DNA of 64,000 bases from Bifidobacterium phasiani (lineage in GTDB: Bacteria > Actinomycetota > Actinomycetes > Actinomycetales > Bifidobacteriaceae): contig NZ_JAHBBD010000010.1 of NCBI RefSeq assembly GCF_019331775.1, forward strand, positions 1 through 64,000. The letters run 5' to 3'. Under the pieces are notes generated by a model that had not been told where the DNA came from, made no database searches, and worked only from the letters and a program-made list of their open reading frames with translations. The translations under genes and the position numbers were made by a program. The stretch's first letter is position 1. Each line of letters begins with the position of its first letter. Shown here piece by piece: positions 46,576 to 55,274 of this stretch.

Positions 46576-47376
46576 ATGCGAATCTTGCTGGTGGAGCCGA
46601 GCGGCGCGCTCGCGTCGGCGCTGGGCAACGCACTCGATCTGGAGTTCCATGAGGTCGACGTCGCGCCGACGGCCCGGCAGGCCGAGGCGCTGGCGGAGGA
46701 CGGCCCCTACGACGTCATCGTGCTCGACGACGCCGCGACGGCCGACGACGGGACCGCGGACACGGCAGGCGACACGACCGAAGGCACCGCCGGAGACGGC
46801 CGGCCCGCCGACGGGACGCCGGCGTTCGCCGCGCGCGCCCGCCGGGCCGGAACCCGCGTGCTGCTGCTGCGTTCGCCGCACCGCGTCACCAAGGGGACGC
46901 CCGGCGCCGACGTGTGGCGCGAGGCCGCACGCGCCTCCGACGCCGCGCCGTCCCCGCCCCCGCCGGGCACGCCGGCCGCCGTCCATGCCGACGCCGTCCT
47001 GGACAAGCCCTTCACCGATTCGGAGTTCCTCGCGCACATCCACGACCTCGAACGCCCGGCCTCCGCGTCGGACGGAAGCGGGCCGGGCGTGGTCACCTGC
47101 GGCGCGCTCACGCTCGACACGGCCCACGGCCGCGCGTACTACGACGACCTGTCCACCGCGCTGCCGCTGTCGCCGCGCGAGTACGGCGCGCTGGAGGCTC
47201 TGGTCAGGGCCGACGGCGCGTTCCTGAGCTTCGACGAGCTGGTCGGCATCGTCTGCGGCACCGGTCTGGCCTCGCAGCGCGAGGTCATGGCGCAGGCCAT
47301 GTACTCGCTGACGGCCAAGCTGCGGCGGGTCGGGTTCTTCATCACCAAGCGCGGCGACCGCTACCGCATCCGCTGA
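46576..47376 (+). CDS. Orphan OmpR-type regulator with a degenerate receiver
   Basis: 266 aa. Receiver-like domain (1-~165): the usual acidic pair after the first strand is replaced by EPSG (LLVEPSGALA); the phospho-Asp region reads IVLDDAATADDG; a low-complexity insert (about 58-88) and a Pro-rich stretch (about 128-137) interrupt it; the Lys is kept (VLDKPF). The winged-helix output domain (about 170-266, ending FFITKRGDRYRIR) looks intact. No kinase is adjacent. Probably a phosphorylation-independent regulator. AAGGCGG lies 6 nt before the ATG. Confidence 0.8.
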   Translation: MRILLVEPSGALASALGNALDLEFHEVDVAPTARQAEALAEDGPYDVIVLDDAATADDGTADTAGDTTEGTAGDGRPADGTPAFAARARRAGTRVLLLRSPHRVTKGTPGADVWREAARASDAAPSPPPPGTPAAVHADAVLDKPFTDSEFLAHIHDLERPASASDGSGPGVVTCGALTLDTAHGRAYYDDLSTALPLSPREYGALEALVRADGAFLSFDELVGIVCGTGLASQREVMAQAMYSLTAKLRRVGFFITKRGDRYRIR

Positions 47377-47397
47377 GCGGCGTGCGCGGCCGCGCGC

Positions 47398-48987
47398 CTA
47401 CAGGGCGAGGATCGGGGCCGGCGGCTCGGGACGCTCGTTCATCGCCGGCAGGTCGGCGGCGTCGCAGGCATAGAACCGCGTAAGGTCGGCCGAGAACTTG
47501 GCCAGGCTCTCCCTGGCCGAATACAGCATGTGCCCCGCCGGGTAGTAGGTGAACGCCACGTTGCCGCGCAGCGGCCGGGGCAGCCCGAGGTGGTCGATGT
47601 CGTACTCGGTCTGGAAGAACGGGGTGCACAGGTCGTACCAGCCGTTGCCGATCAGCACCTTCAGCGTCGGCTGGTGCACGATCGCGGCCGCCAGGTCGGC
47701 GACGACCGAGGGGAAGGGGATGACGCCGCCCTCCGAGGCCTTCGCGCCGGACGGCAGGCGGTGCCACCACATCCAGCTCTTGCCCGGCTCCGTCGACTCC
47801 CAGTCGAAGTCGGCGTAGCCCTTGCGCTCGGGCGTGCGCGCCCAGCCCAGCTCGTCGCGCAGATATGCGTTCACCAGGCTCGAATACGCCGGGTCGAGGT
47901 ACGCGTCGTCGACCACGAAGCTCTCGTCGTCGCGGACCCGGTCCATGTCGTAGCCGCTGGCGCGCCCGTCGTACCGGCCGACGATGCGGTCGTCGGCGCG
48001 CAGCAGCTGCTTGCGGAAGCGGGTGTCCAGCACGCGCAGGTCGGAGTCGGCCACATAGTCGGCGTCCAGCCCGGTCAGTTCGGCGAACCGCTCCGCCACG
48101 GCGCGCTTCGTCGCCTCGTCGAGCGAGTCGCCGGCGGCCAGGGCCTGGCGCAGCGGGCCGTTGGCGAAGGCGCGGGCCCGCCGCGCGTGCTCCTCGAGCG
48201 TGACCTGCGCGCCGGCCCTGCCGTGGTAGCGCGCCACCGTGGCGAAGGTCGGGAAGTAGCCGATGTAGAACTGGTCGTCCGTGTCGAAGCAGTGCGCGTA
48301 GTCCAGGATGTTCGAGATGAGCACCAGTCCGTTGAGCGCCACGCCGTCCTGCTGCAGCCGGTACGCGAGCGCGGCGCCGCGCGTGGTGCCGTACGACTCG
48401 CCGAGCACGTACTTGGGCGAGTTCCAGCGGCGGTACCGGGTCAGCCAGGCGCGGATGAACGCGCTGAAGCCCTTGACGTCGCCGTCCACGCTCCACAGCT
48501 CGGCCTTGGCCTTGTCCAGGATGGTGGAGAAGCCGGTGCCGGGCGCGTCGATGAACACCAGGTCGGTGGAGGGCAGCATCGTCATCGGGTTGTCGGCGAG
48601 CGTGTAGGGCGCGGCGGGCACGGCCGCGGTGTCGACGACGTCGATGCGCCTGGGCGCGATCGAGCCGAGCAGCAGGAACGTCGAGGACGATCCGGGGCCG
48701 CCGTTGAAGATGAAGGTGACCGGGCGCGCGGCGTCGGGTTTGCCGTCCTCGCCCACGGCGGCGAACGCGGCGAAGAAGACGCTCGCGGCCGGCCGCGCCT
48801 TGGCCGTGTCGATGTTCAGCGTGCCGATGGTCGCGTCGTAGCGCCACTCGCGGCCCTCGAGCGTGATGGCGTGCCGTGTGGTGATCTCGCAGGGCTCGGG
48901 CAGGGTCTCCCCGTTCTCGGGACGGCCGGCCGAAGCCGATCCGCCTGCGTTCGGGTCCGGGGCCGTCGTGGTCCGTTCGTCGCTCAT
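47398..48987 (-). CDS. Peptidase S10 (serine carboxypeptidase-like)
   Basis: 529-aa alpha/beta-hydrolase of the S10 family. The oxyanion region FIFNGGPGSSS (about 93-103), nucleophile Ser in LGESYGTTRG (about 200), the catalytic Asp in NGWYDLCTP and His in YPAGHMLY near the C-terminus are all seen. No signal peptide or membrane helix is visible, so it should be cytoplasmic, unlike yeast S10 enzymes. GAGGAACG lies just before the ATG. It may trim peptides from the C-terminus; true substrate unknown. Confidence 0.9.
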   Translation of the reverse strand: MSDERTTTAPDPNAGGSASAGRPENGETLPEPCEITTRHAITLEGREWRYDATIGTLNIDTAKARPAASVFFAAFAAVGEDGKPDAARPVTFIFNGGPGSSSTFLLLGSIAPRRIDVVDTAAVPAAPYTLADNPMTMLPSTDLVFIDAPGTGFSTILDKAKAELWSVDGDVKGFSAFIRAWLTRYRRWNSPKYVLGESYGTTRGAALAYRLQQDGVALNGLVLISNILDYAHCFDTDDQFYIGYFPTFATVARYHGRAGAQVTLEEHARRARAFANGPLRQALAAGDSLDEATKRAVAERFAELTGLDADYVADSDLRVLDTRFRKQLLRADDRIVGRYDGRASGYDMDRVRDDESFVVDDAYLDPAYSSLVNAYLRDELGWARTPERKGYADFDWESTEPGKSWMWWHRLPSGAKASEGGVIPFPSVVADLAAAIVHQPTLKVLIGNGWYDLCTPFFQTEYDIDHLGLPRPLRGNVAFTYYPAGHMLYSARESLAKFSADLTRFYACDAADLPAMNERPEPPAPILAL

Positions 48988-49156
48988 CGTTCCTCGTTTC
49001 GTCGTCGTTCGGTGGTGTCGCTGACCACTATAGCCGCGTCGGGCCGCCTCCCGGGTTCCGCTCCCCTTTCCCGCCCACGCCCCTGTTCCCCCGTTTCCGT
49101 CGGACGCCGCGCGGCCGTTATGATGAATTGGTACCGTTCGATCGAGGGGAGTCACG

Positions 49157-49669
49157 ATGAGGCGGCTGTACATCAAGCAGAGGATGTTCACGTTCGGCGG
49201 CGAGAAGTTCGACGTCACCGACGGGGACGAGCGCCCGGTCTACCATGTCGAGGGCAGCTTCATGCACATCCCCAAGTCGTTCACGATCACCGACATGAAC
49301 GGGTTCGAGGTGGCACGCGTCGAGAAGAAGACCTTCAGCTGGCTGCCGCATTTCAGCGTCATCGTCGGCGGGACCGAGGTCGCGGGCATCGACAAGGAGT
49401 TCTCGTTCCTCAAGCCGAAGTACCGCATCGACGCGCAGGGGCTGCGCATCGAGGGCGACTGGGCCGACCTGAACTTCACGGTCACGCGCGACGGCGAGAC
49501 GGTCGCCGAGATCGCGCAGCGCTGGCTGAGCTGGGGCGACACGTACGAGGTCGCCGTGTACGACGACGCGCTGGAGACGCTCATCGTCTCGCTGGTCATC
49601 GCCATCGACAAGGTCAAGGCCGACGAGGAGAGCGGCAGCGCCGCCGCGGCCGTCAACAATTCGTACTGA
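49157..49669 (+). CDS. LURP-one-related family protein
   Basis: 170-aa Tubby-like small beta-barrel protein. The LURP-one pattern is clear: LYIKQRMFTFGGEKFDVTD, YHVEGSFMHIPKSFTITD, FSWLPHFSVIVGG, EFSFLKPKYRI and AVYDDALETLIVSLVIAID. Function of bacterial members is unknown; binding of lipid or modulation of scramblase-like activity has been proposed for relatives. GAGGGGAG lies 6 nt upstream of the ATG; TATGAT at 49119-49124 is a possible -10. Confidence 0.88.
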   Translation: MRRLYIKQRMFTFGGEKFDVTDGDERPVYHVEGSFMHIPKSFTITDMNGFEVARVEKKTFSWLPHFSVIVGGTEVAGIDKEFSFLKPKYRIDAQGLRIEGDWADLNFTVTRDGETVAEIAQRWLSWGDTYEVAVYDDALETLIVSLVIAIDKVKADEESGSAAAAVNNSY

Positions 49670-49745
49670 CCGGATCGGCCCGGCGGATCGCATGGACGCC
49701 CGGACCGACCGGCCGAGGCGGGCGCACGGACGGGAGGGGGCGGTC

Positions 49746-50342
49746 ATGGCGCCGGTCGACGGACCCGCCCGCGGCACGTGCCGCGGGCACGACGACGATG
49801 CCGCGGCCCGGCGGGAACGGGCCGTCGCCGAGTACTTCGCGATGTGGGTCTCGCGCGACTTCTCGCGTTTCGACGAGCTGTTCGCGCCGGAGTGCCGGTA
49901 CGAGGAATGCTACGGCCCGGTCTACGTGGGGTTCGGCGAACTGCATCGGTGGATCGATGCGATGCTCGCCCGACAACGGGTCGAGTCGTGGGACATCCAT
50001 GAGTTCATCCACGCGGCGGACGGCCGCTCCCTCACCGTGACGTGGACGTTCGCCGCGACGGAGCGGGACTCCTACATCTTCGACGGCGTCTCCATCGTGA
50101 GGTTCGACGACGACGGGCGCATCGCGCGCATCCGCGAGTTCCGGGCCGACCACCGGCGCCGGCGTCCGTTCGCCCCGGCGCCTGACGAGACCGACGCCCC
50201 TGAGGATGCGGGCGTGTCGGGCGGCGAAGTCGGGACGCCCCGATTCGACGGCCATGTCATCTTCGAACAACCCGACGCGGATCACGGACCGCGATCGTCG
50301 GAATGCTGCGGAACGATTCGAGGAAGCGGAGCGCAGCCATGA
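49746..50342 (+). CDS. NTF2-like / SnoaL-like domain protein
   Basis: 198 aa. The central ~110 residues (YFAMWVSRDFSRFDELFAPECRYEECYGPVYVGFGELHRWI ... DGVSIVRFDDDGRIARIREFRA, split here only by position) form a SnoaL/NTF2 cone fold. A small hydrophobic-ligand or enzymatic role is common but cannot be assigned. The C-terminal ~45 residues are Pro/Asp-rich. Start 49746 follows GGGAGGGGGCGG. The TGA overlaps the next ATG (ATGA), coupling it to an AAA ATPase. Confidence 0.8.
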   Translation: MAPVDGPARGTCRGHDDDAAARRERAVAEYFAMWVSRDFSRFDELFAPECRYEECYGPVYVGFGELHRWIDAMLARQRVESWDIHEFIHAADGRSLTVTWTFAATERDSYIFDGVSIVRFDDDGRIARIREFRADHRRRRPFAPAPDETDAPEDAGVSGGEVGTPRFDGHVIFEQPDADHGPRSSECCGTIRGSGAQP

Positions 50343-51073
50343 CCAGGAGGCTGTTCGTCCGCGAGGTGCGCATCGACTGGGACGCGGCTCCGGACTCGTA
50401 TGTCCGTTCGATTCCCGCGCTGCGCAGGTCATCGACATTGACGTTCACCGTACCGGTCACGTTCTTTGCCGGAACGAACGGCACGGGCAAGTCCACGTTG
50501 TTGGAGGCGATTGCGGCGGTCTATGGATTCAACCCCGAAGGAGGGACTCGCAACTATCGGTTCAGCACCTATGACGACGTATCCGATCTGGCCGACGCCA
50601 TCACGATGGTGCGGGACCTGCCGCCCACACGTTCCGGCATGTTCCTCCGCGCGGAATCGTTCTTCACGATGGCCACGCAAGCCGCCGAATACGGAACATT
50701 CGGATTGCATGAACAGTCACACGGCCAGGGAATGATGGCGTTCATACGGATGTTCACCGGGCCGGGTCTGTACCTCATGGACGAGCCGGAGTCCGCGTTA
50801 TCGCCGCAGACGCAGCTCGAACTGCTGATTTACATCGACGAACTGACCAAGAGAGGGGCCCAGTTCATCATCGCTACGCACTCCCCCATCCTGTTGGGGT
50901 TCCCGCACGCGACGATTCTGTCGTTCGGCGAGGACGGAATCCACACAATCGGATACGAGCAAACGGAGGCATATCGCATCACCGAACTGTTCATCAATCA
51001 CCGGGCGTCACTGTTGCATCGGCTGTTTCGGGAAGACGAAGGCACAGACGGTCATGACGCGGATGAAAGATGA
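50339..51073 (+). CDS. Small AAA/ABC-type ATPase
   Basis: 244-aa single-domain ATPase of the SMC/RecF-like AAA_21 type. Walker A GTNGTGKST (45-53), a signature-like SHGQG (127-131), Walker B LYLMDEPESAL (144-154) and an H-loop THS (181-183). No coiled-coil arm and no nuclease (TOPRIM) domain. Similar stand-alone ATPases are common in accessory DNA. Its base use is visibly less GC-rich than its neighbours, and the following 400 bp even more so, which suggests transfer. ATG overlaps the TGA of the NTF2-like gene. Confidence 0.85.
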   Translation: MTRRLFVREVRIDWDAAPDSYVRSIPALRRSSTLTFTVPVTFFAGTNGTGKSTLLEAIAAVYGFNPEGGTRNYRFSTYDDVSDLADAITMVRDLPPTRSGMFLRAESFFTMATQAAEYGTFGLHEQSHGQGMMAFIRMFTGPGLYLMDEPESALSPQTQLELLIYIDELTKRGAQFIIATHSPILLGFPHATILSFGEDGIHTIGYEQTEAYRITELFINHRASLLHRLFREDEGTDGHDADER

Positions 51074-51117
51074 AAAGAGAGGATTGCGTCCAGATATCTA
51101 GGCTCAAGACAGCGTAT

Positions 51118-51303
51118 CTTGCTTAGATGATGCGGATTTGAAGACTTGCGGACATCGATCTTGCCTAGGTGAGGTGGCCAAACCGGGAAACCCAAGGTAG
51201 GATCGGCGAAATGACGCCAGCCATAGTCGGGGTATGGTGGCCAGGCGGCCTCAAGTAATCAAGATCGATGTCTGCAGAGGCCCAAATCCACTACACGTAA
51301 GAG
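51118..51303. repeat. Long-palindrome element, copy C
   Basis: About 186 bp between the ATPase and the PNPOx-like gene. The inner arms GCGGACATCGATCTTG (51149-51164) and CAAGATCGATGTCTGC (51260-51275) pair with one mismatch; outer pairing (TGCGGATTT / AAATCCACT) reaches the ends. Less like copies A and B than they are like each other. No gene is seen in 51074-51545. Confidence 0.8.
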
Positions 51304-51430
51304 AAATCATGCCGATTGCGGCGAAAAACAAGCCTTGGAATGACGGTTCATTGACGAACCGTCCTCGGAAAACCCGATTTAAAGCCCACACAGGGGCCAG
51401 TCCGCGCCCCAATACGGACCGATACAGCAA

Positions 51431-51476
51431 GAATCGTCCCGCCTTCGACGCCATGTTGGCGAAGGCGGGACGATTC
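51431..51476 (-). terminator. Terminator of the PNPOx-like gene
   Basis: A 17-bp perfect stem (51431-51447 with 51460-51476) and 12-nt loop, followed on the minus strand by TTGCTGTATCGG. About 70 nt after the stop. Confidence 0.8.
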
Positions 51477-51545
51477 GTCATCGATATCGCCTGTCACTCC
51501 CCTCGATCACATCTGCTTCGCGGTCGAGACCGAGGGACGCACCGA

Positions 51546-51950
51546 TCAGTCCTTTTCGATGGTCTTGCCGGCGTTCGCGCCGGAGGTGAGGTCCTGGATC
51601 TCGGTGATCTCCATGACCGGGATGGCGGCCGGGATCTTGGTGCCCTTCTCCTGGGCGACCTTGACCTGCGCGTCGTAGATCTCGCCCTCGGTGACGATGG
51701 TCACCGGGCCGCGGAAGCGGTAACCGCGCTTCTCGGCGAGGTTGGCCACGGCGATGACCAGCGGGCTGCCGTCCTGCAGGTTGCGGTAGACCTGGCCGGC
51801 GGTGCGCTCGTGGTAGGCCAGGTGATGGTCGTCGAGCACGAACATCGACATCTTCGGACCGAGATCGAGTTCGCCGTCCTTGCCGATCGTGGTGACCCAC
51901 GCCAGGTTGTTTTCGATGAAGGTCTTCATCTCGTCGGTGAGCGTTGCCAT
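51546..51950 (-). CDS. Pyridoxamine 5'-phosphate oxidase-like (FMN-binding split barrel) protein
   Basis: 134-aa flavin-binding split-barrel protein. LAWVTTIGKDGELDLGPKMSMFVLDD near the N-terminus and VYRNLQDGSPLVIAVANLAEKRGYRFRG (positions about 54-80) match the small PNPOx-like family. Such proteins often bind FMN or F420 and act as reductases or sensors; the reaction here is unknown. AAAGGA lies 8 nt before the ATG. Followed by a clear terminator, so a single-gene unit. Confidence 0.85.
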   Translation of the reverse strand: MATLTDEMKTFIENNLAWVTTIGKDGELDLGPKMSMFVLDDHHLAYHERTAGQVYRNLQDGSPLVIAVANLAEKRGYRFRGPVTIVTEGEIYDAQVKVAQEKGTKIPAAIPVMEITEIQDLTSGANAGKTIEKD

Positions 51951-52066
51951 ATGTCCATCCTTTCGTTAGACGTATCTCCAGCCTACTTCACCGGGCCGCG
52001 GTTCGCCCCGTGAAATCGCCGACTGTGACGAACATCACCACGCCGCCCGCGGAGCCTGGGGACCCG

Positions 52067-53074
52067 TCAGATGAAGTCGTAGGGCATGCAGTGGGCCACC
52101 AGCCAGAACACCCCGAGGCCGAGCACCAGCATCGCATGCGCGCCGGTGCCGGCGCCGCTCAGCCACCAGGCGACCAGGCCGATCACCGCGAACCGCGCCA
52201 GGTAGAACACGACGCGGCGCGCGCCGTCCCGCGGCCTGGTCTCCACGGTCATCCGGGTGAATCCCGCGCCCAGCGTGCGCCCGCCGCGCATCCAGGGGAT
52301 CACCCATTCGGTCACGACGAGGCACGCCATGAACACCACCCGGTCCATGTCCGCTGTCAACGGCCTGAACCCGACGAACTGGATCGCGACGAGATAGATC
52401 ACGGCCGCGCACGGCAGGCTCATGGCCCCGGTGATCACGTAGTCGATGCAGAAGGCGACGAGCCTGCGCACGAACCCGGGCTCCGTCACGATCGCATCGT
52501 CGTCGACGGCACGGCTCGGCAGCGCACGGTTGGCGAGCGCCGCGACGGCGTACCCCGCGAGCGCACCCGACGTGTTCCAGATCAGGTCGTCGACGTCGAA
52601 CAGGCGGTAGGCGCACGGGTACAGGTGGAACGCGCCGGTGAGCTGCGCGGTCTCGATCAGCAGCGAGACCGCGAACCCGGCGAGCGCCGCATGGCGGAGC
52701 CGCGCGTTCAGGAAGCGTCCGAGCATGAAGCCGAGCGGGACGAAGAACACCACGTTCATGCCGATCTGCAGCAGCGCGGTCACGCCGTCGGCGCGGATGT
52801 CGCCGATGAACTGCAGCGGGTTGAGCTGCGGGGCGAGATGGTGCGTCGCGCAGTATTCCGCGGGGTTCTCCGGCATCGGATACAGCGTGAAGCATCCGAG
52901 CGCGAGCAGGTAGAGCACGCACCCGTAGGCCACAACGACCGATACGAAGCGGATGCGGTTCTCGCGGTGGTACAGGAGGGCGAGCACCGGCAGCGTGAGC
53001 AGCGCCGAGACGAACGGCCAGAGCGCCACCGCGAACATGAACGGTCGGCTGAAGCTGCCGAGGAATGCCATCAT
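52067..53074 (-). CDS. VanZ-like and RDD-domain membrane protein
   Basis: 335-aa polytopic membrane protein, a fusion of two domains. N-terminal VanZ part (about 1-170): four to five helices with NPLQFIGDI ... MNVVFFVPLGFMLGR and the FDVDDLIWNTSGALAGY motif. C-terminal RDD part (about 185-335): GFVRRLVAFCIDYVITGAM with Arg/Asp and GGRTLGAGFTRMTVE. VanZ proteins can reduce teicoplanin or other antibiotic binding, but a native role is unknown. GGAGA lies 7 nt before the first of two ATGs. No Van ligase genes are nearby. Confidence 0.88.
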   Translation of the reverse strand: MMAFLGSFSRPFMFAVALWPFVSALLTLPVLALLYHRENRIRFVSVVVAYGCVLYLLALGCFTLYPMPENPAEYCATHHLAPQLNPLQFIGDIRADGVTALLQIGMNVVFFVPLGFMLGRFLNARLRHAALAGFAVSLLIETAQLTGAFHLYPCAYRLFDVDDLIWNTSGALAGYAVAALANRALPSRAVDDDAIVTEPGFVRRLVAFCIDYVITGAMSLPCAAVIYLVAIQFVGFRPLTADMDRVVFMACLVVTEWVIPWMRGGRTLGAGFTRMTVETRPRDGARRVVFYLARFAVIGLVAWWLSGAGTGAHAMLVLGLGVFWLVAHCMPYDFI

Positions 53075-53355
53075 GGTTCTCTCCCCATCGGTGTGAGTGC
53101 GCGGCATGCCGCCGCCTGACACCATCCACGGTATTGCCGGCGGGACGCGTCGCCCATCGGCCGGACGGCCCATTTCGAGGCCGCGGGAGCGCCGGCATCC
53201 GTCTCGGGGATGACGTGTCGCGCGCACTCCGGGGCATCGGCGTCACGCGCGTCGACGCGGGCGATGCCGTATTGTTCCGTTCGCGGGATATATTCGGCAT
53301 CGTCGGGACAGACGCCTTCGGTTGGGTTCGGCATACCGGCAGGCAGGGGGTTCGC

Positions 53356-53871
53356 ATGAGGGGGCATGGCACCGCGCATCGCCGGCGGCGCGTCATCGGC
53401 GGTCTGGCGGTTGTGGCGGCAATCGCACTGTTGGGGTACTTCTGGATCTGGCTGCCGACCCGGCCGGCGGACACCAGCCATCTGCGCGTCACGGTCTCCG
53501 ATTCCGACCGTTTCACCAGGCGACAGCTCGATGACGCCGTGGCCATGCTGCTTGACGGGAAACGCGACTATCGCGGATGCTCGATCGACGCCATCGTCTA
53601 CGACGAGGCGTGGTCGGACCGGCTGCTGGCGTTGGAGAAGGAGACCATCGAATCCACGCCGGGCAGCGACTCGACGGTCTACAGTCGTGGCATCGCCCGG
53701 TACGGCGTGGAGGGCATGGCCGTATTTTCCACGGACTTCACCTGCGGCGAGAACGCCCCAAGCATGGGGTTCAGCCCCGGCACCACAAGCGGCTGGTACG
53801 ACTTCCTCGCCTACGATCCGGACTCCCCCGACGCCGACCGCGGCTGGGTTCGGATCGACAGCGGGTGGTGA
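53356..53871 (+). CDS. Small membrane-anchored protein of unknown function
   Basis: 171 aa. Basic N-terminus, one membrane helix (about 14-33) ending in WIWLPTRPADT, then an extracytoplasmic domain with DRFTRRQLDDAVAMLLDGKRDYRGCSI and a C-terminal part ending YDPDSPDADRGWVRIDSGW. The region around the RRQLDDAV helix resembles DUF4829-like secreted domains, but the match is weak. AGGGGG lies 5 nt before the ATG. Confidence 0.6.
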   Translation: MRGHGTAHRRRRVIGGLAVVAAIALLGYFWIWLPTRPADTSHLRVTVSDSDRFTRRQLDDAVAMLLDGKRDYRGCSIDAIVYDEAWSDRLLALEKETIESTPGSDSTVYSRGIARYGVEGMAVFSTDFTCGENAPSMGFSPGTTSGWYDFLAYDPDSPDADRGWVRIDSGW

Positions 53872-53961
53872 CGGCGGACGGCCGACCGTCGCGCCGCCAT
53901 CACCATTCGAACGGCAAAGGCGGATTACGGCAGAAGACGAATCGGAGGTGGACCGCGACGG

Positions 53962-54639
53962 CTAGGGCAGGTCCAGCCGGCAGCCGGCGACGACGCTGCG
54001 CCGCCAGTCGTCCGGAGTGCGGCACGTCTTGCCGTGTTCGTCGATCAGACCGTGGAACTCCTTGAGATCCGCGATGCTCCACTCGTCGGTGAGGATGTGC
54101 GGCATGACGCGCCGGCGGAACCCCTCGTAGGATTTCGGCAGGTCGGCGACGCCCAGGGCTTCGAACAGGCGCCGGGCGTACGTGTCGGCCACGAACGCCG
54201 GACGGTCGAACACGTACAGCAGGATGTCGTCCGCGGTCTCCCCGCCGACGCCCGGCACGGCCAGCAGGTCACGGCGCAGGTCGTCGTCGCCTCGTCCAAC
54301 GACACGCTGCGGAAAGTCCGGCCCCTCGCCGGGCAGGGTCGTCAGCCATGCGCACAGCGCCTTGAGGTACCGGCTCTTGGCGCGGTAGAACCCGGCGGGG
54401 CGGACCATGGCCTCAAGCTCGGCGTCCGGCAGGGCCACGATCGCCGCGGGGCGCAGCAGGTCGGCGGCCCTGAGCGCATCGAGCGCCGCCTCGGCGTTGG
54501 TCCACGACGCGTTCTGCACCAGCACCGCGCCGAGGACGATCTCGAAACGCGTCTCGGCGGGCCACCAGTGGGTCGGCCCCATGGCGTCGAGCAGCAGGTC
54601 GAACAGTCCGCGCACGTCAAGGATCCGGGTCTTCTCCAT
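53962..54639 (-). CDS. HhH-GPD DNA glycosylase, MagIII/endonuclease III-like without Fe-S cluster
   Basis: 225-aa base-excision repair protein. The helix-hairpin-helix is LLAVPGVGGETADDILLYV and the catalytic Asp is in FVADTYARRLFEALG. The four-Cys cluster of endonuclease III is missing (only two late Cys, KTCRTPDDWRRSVVAGC), which fits 3-methyladenine glycosylase III-type proteins better. Substrate not proven. TACGAT lies 6 nt before the ATG and there is no Shine-Dalgarno, so it is probably leaderless. Divergent from the small membrane protein gene at 54740. Confidence 0.82.
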   Translation of the reverse strand: MEKTRILDVRGLFDLLLDAMGPTHWWPAETRFEIVLGAVLVQNASWTNAEAALDALRAADLLRPAAIVALPDAELEAMVRPAGFYRAKSRYLKALCAWLTTLPGEGPDFPQRVVGRGDDDLRRDLLAVPGVGGETADDILLYVFDRPAFVADTYARRLFEALGVADLPKSYEGFRRRVMPHILTDEWSIADLKEFHGLIDEHGKTCRTPDDWRRSVVAGCRLDLP

Positions 54640-54702
54640 ACCGTCATCGTAGACCGTGCGGAGGCCGCGGGCCGCCGAACCACTGTTCCGAATCCGAATG
54701 CG

Positions 54703-54708
54703 TATAAT
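54703..54708 (+). promoter_or_regulatory. Consensus -10 box (TATAAT)
   Basis: A perfect TATAAT 31 nt before the ATG at 54740. A matching -35 is not obvious. Confidence 0.55.
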
Positions 54709-54739
54709 CATTGATGCAGAACGAGCGTAAGGATGTCGC

Positions 54740-55165
54740 ATGTCCAAGGACTCTTCGCATGGCGCGGCGCGCATCATCGAGCACATCGTCCTTGCGGCCG
54801 CACTGGTCTGGGCCGCAGGCTGCACGCTCGTTTGGACGCAAACGGACATGCCCCGTCGCATCGTCGACGAGAAGTCCGCCGACGGCACGTGCGAGGTGAC
54901 GGTCAGCGAACTCGGCTCGCCCGTGTTCTTCGGCCCCAGCGACATCAGGATCAGGGTCGCATGGGACACCGATCCGAACGTCATAGGGGACGAGAACGTC
55001 ACACAGATCGAAACGACCCTGCGTAACGACGGGAAAACATTGAACGCGAGCAATTTCACCATCACATGGCGCGGCGACGTTCCGACCGTCACCACCCATG
55101 GCGAGGAGCAGCCCGACCAAAGCTACACGTTCGACTGGAAGAACGTGTCTCACCGGTTTGAATGA
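54740..55165 (+). CDS. Small membrane or lipoprotein of unknown function
   Basis: 141 aa. One hydrophobic segment (about 13-33, IIEHIVLAAALVWAAGCTLVW) which could be an anchor helix or a lipoprotein signal (AAGC). The exported domain (about 45-141) is beta-rich: CEVTVSELGSPVFFGPSDIRIRV, TLRNDGKTLNASNFTITW. Similar DUF5412-type secreted proteins exist, but I do not claim identity. AAGGA lies 9 nt before the ATG. Confidence 0.65.
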   Translation: MSKDSSHGAARIIEHIVLAAALVWAAGCTLVWTQTDMPRRIVDEKSADGTCEVTVSELGSPVFFGPSDIRIRVAWDTDPNVIGDENVTQIETTLRNDGKTLNASNFTITWRGDVPTVTTHGEEQPDQSYTFDWKNVSHRFE

Positions 55166-55257
55166 TGCCGCTACCAGCGACCGAGGTTCGAGCGATCCGC
55201 AGATATGGCATCGATGATTCGGGCCTCGTTTGCAGACACGTCACGACTTGACGACTC

Positions 55258-55274
55258 ATGCGCATGATGCGCAT
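55258..55274 (+). promoter_or_regulatory. 17-bp near-perfect palindrome next to TTGACG
   Basis: ATGCGCATGATGCGCAT: two copies of ATGCGCAT (each self-complementary) separated by one base, followed by CAAAAAATAT. TTGACG at 55248-55253 could be a -35. It may be an operator for the small gene at 55477, about 200 bp downstream. The rest of 55166-55476 has no gene. Confidence 0.4.

Noticed and set aside
53356..53871. Firm DUF4829 assignment
   Set aside because: Only a short helical segment is similar by eye; kept as unknown.
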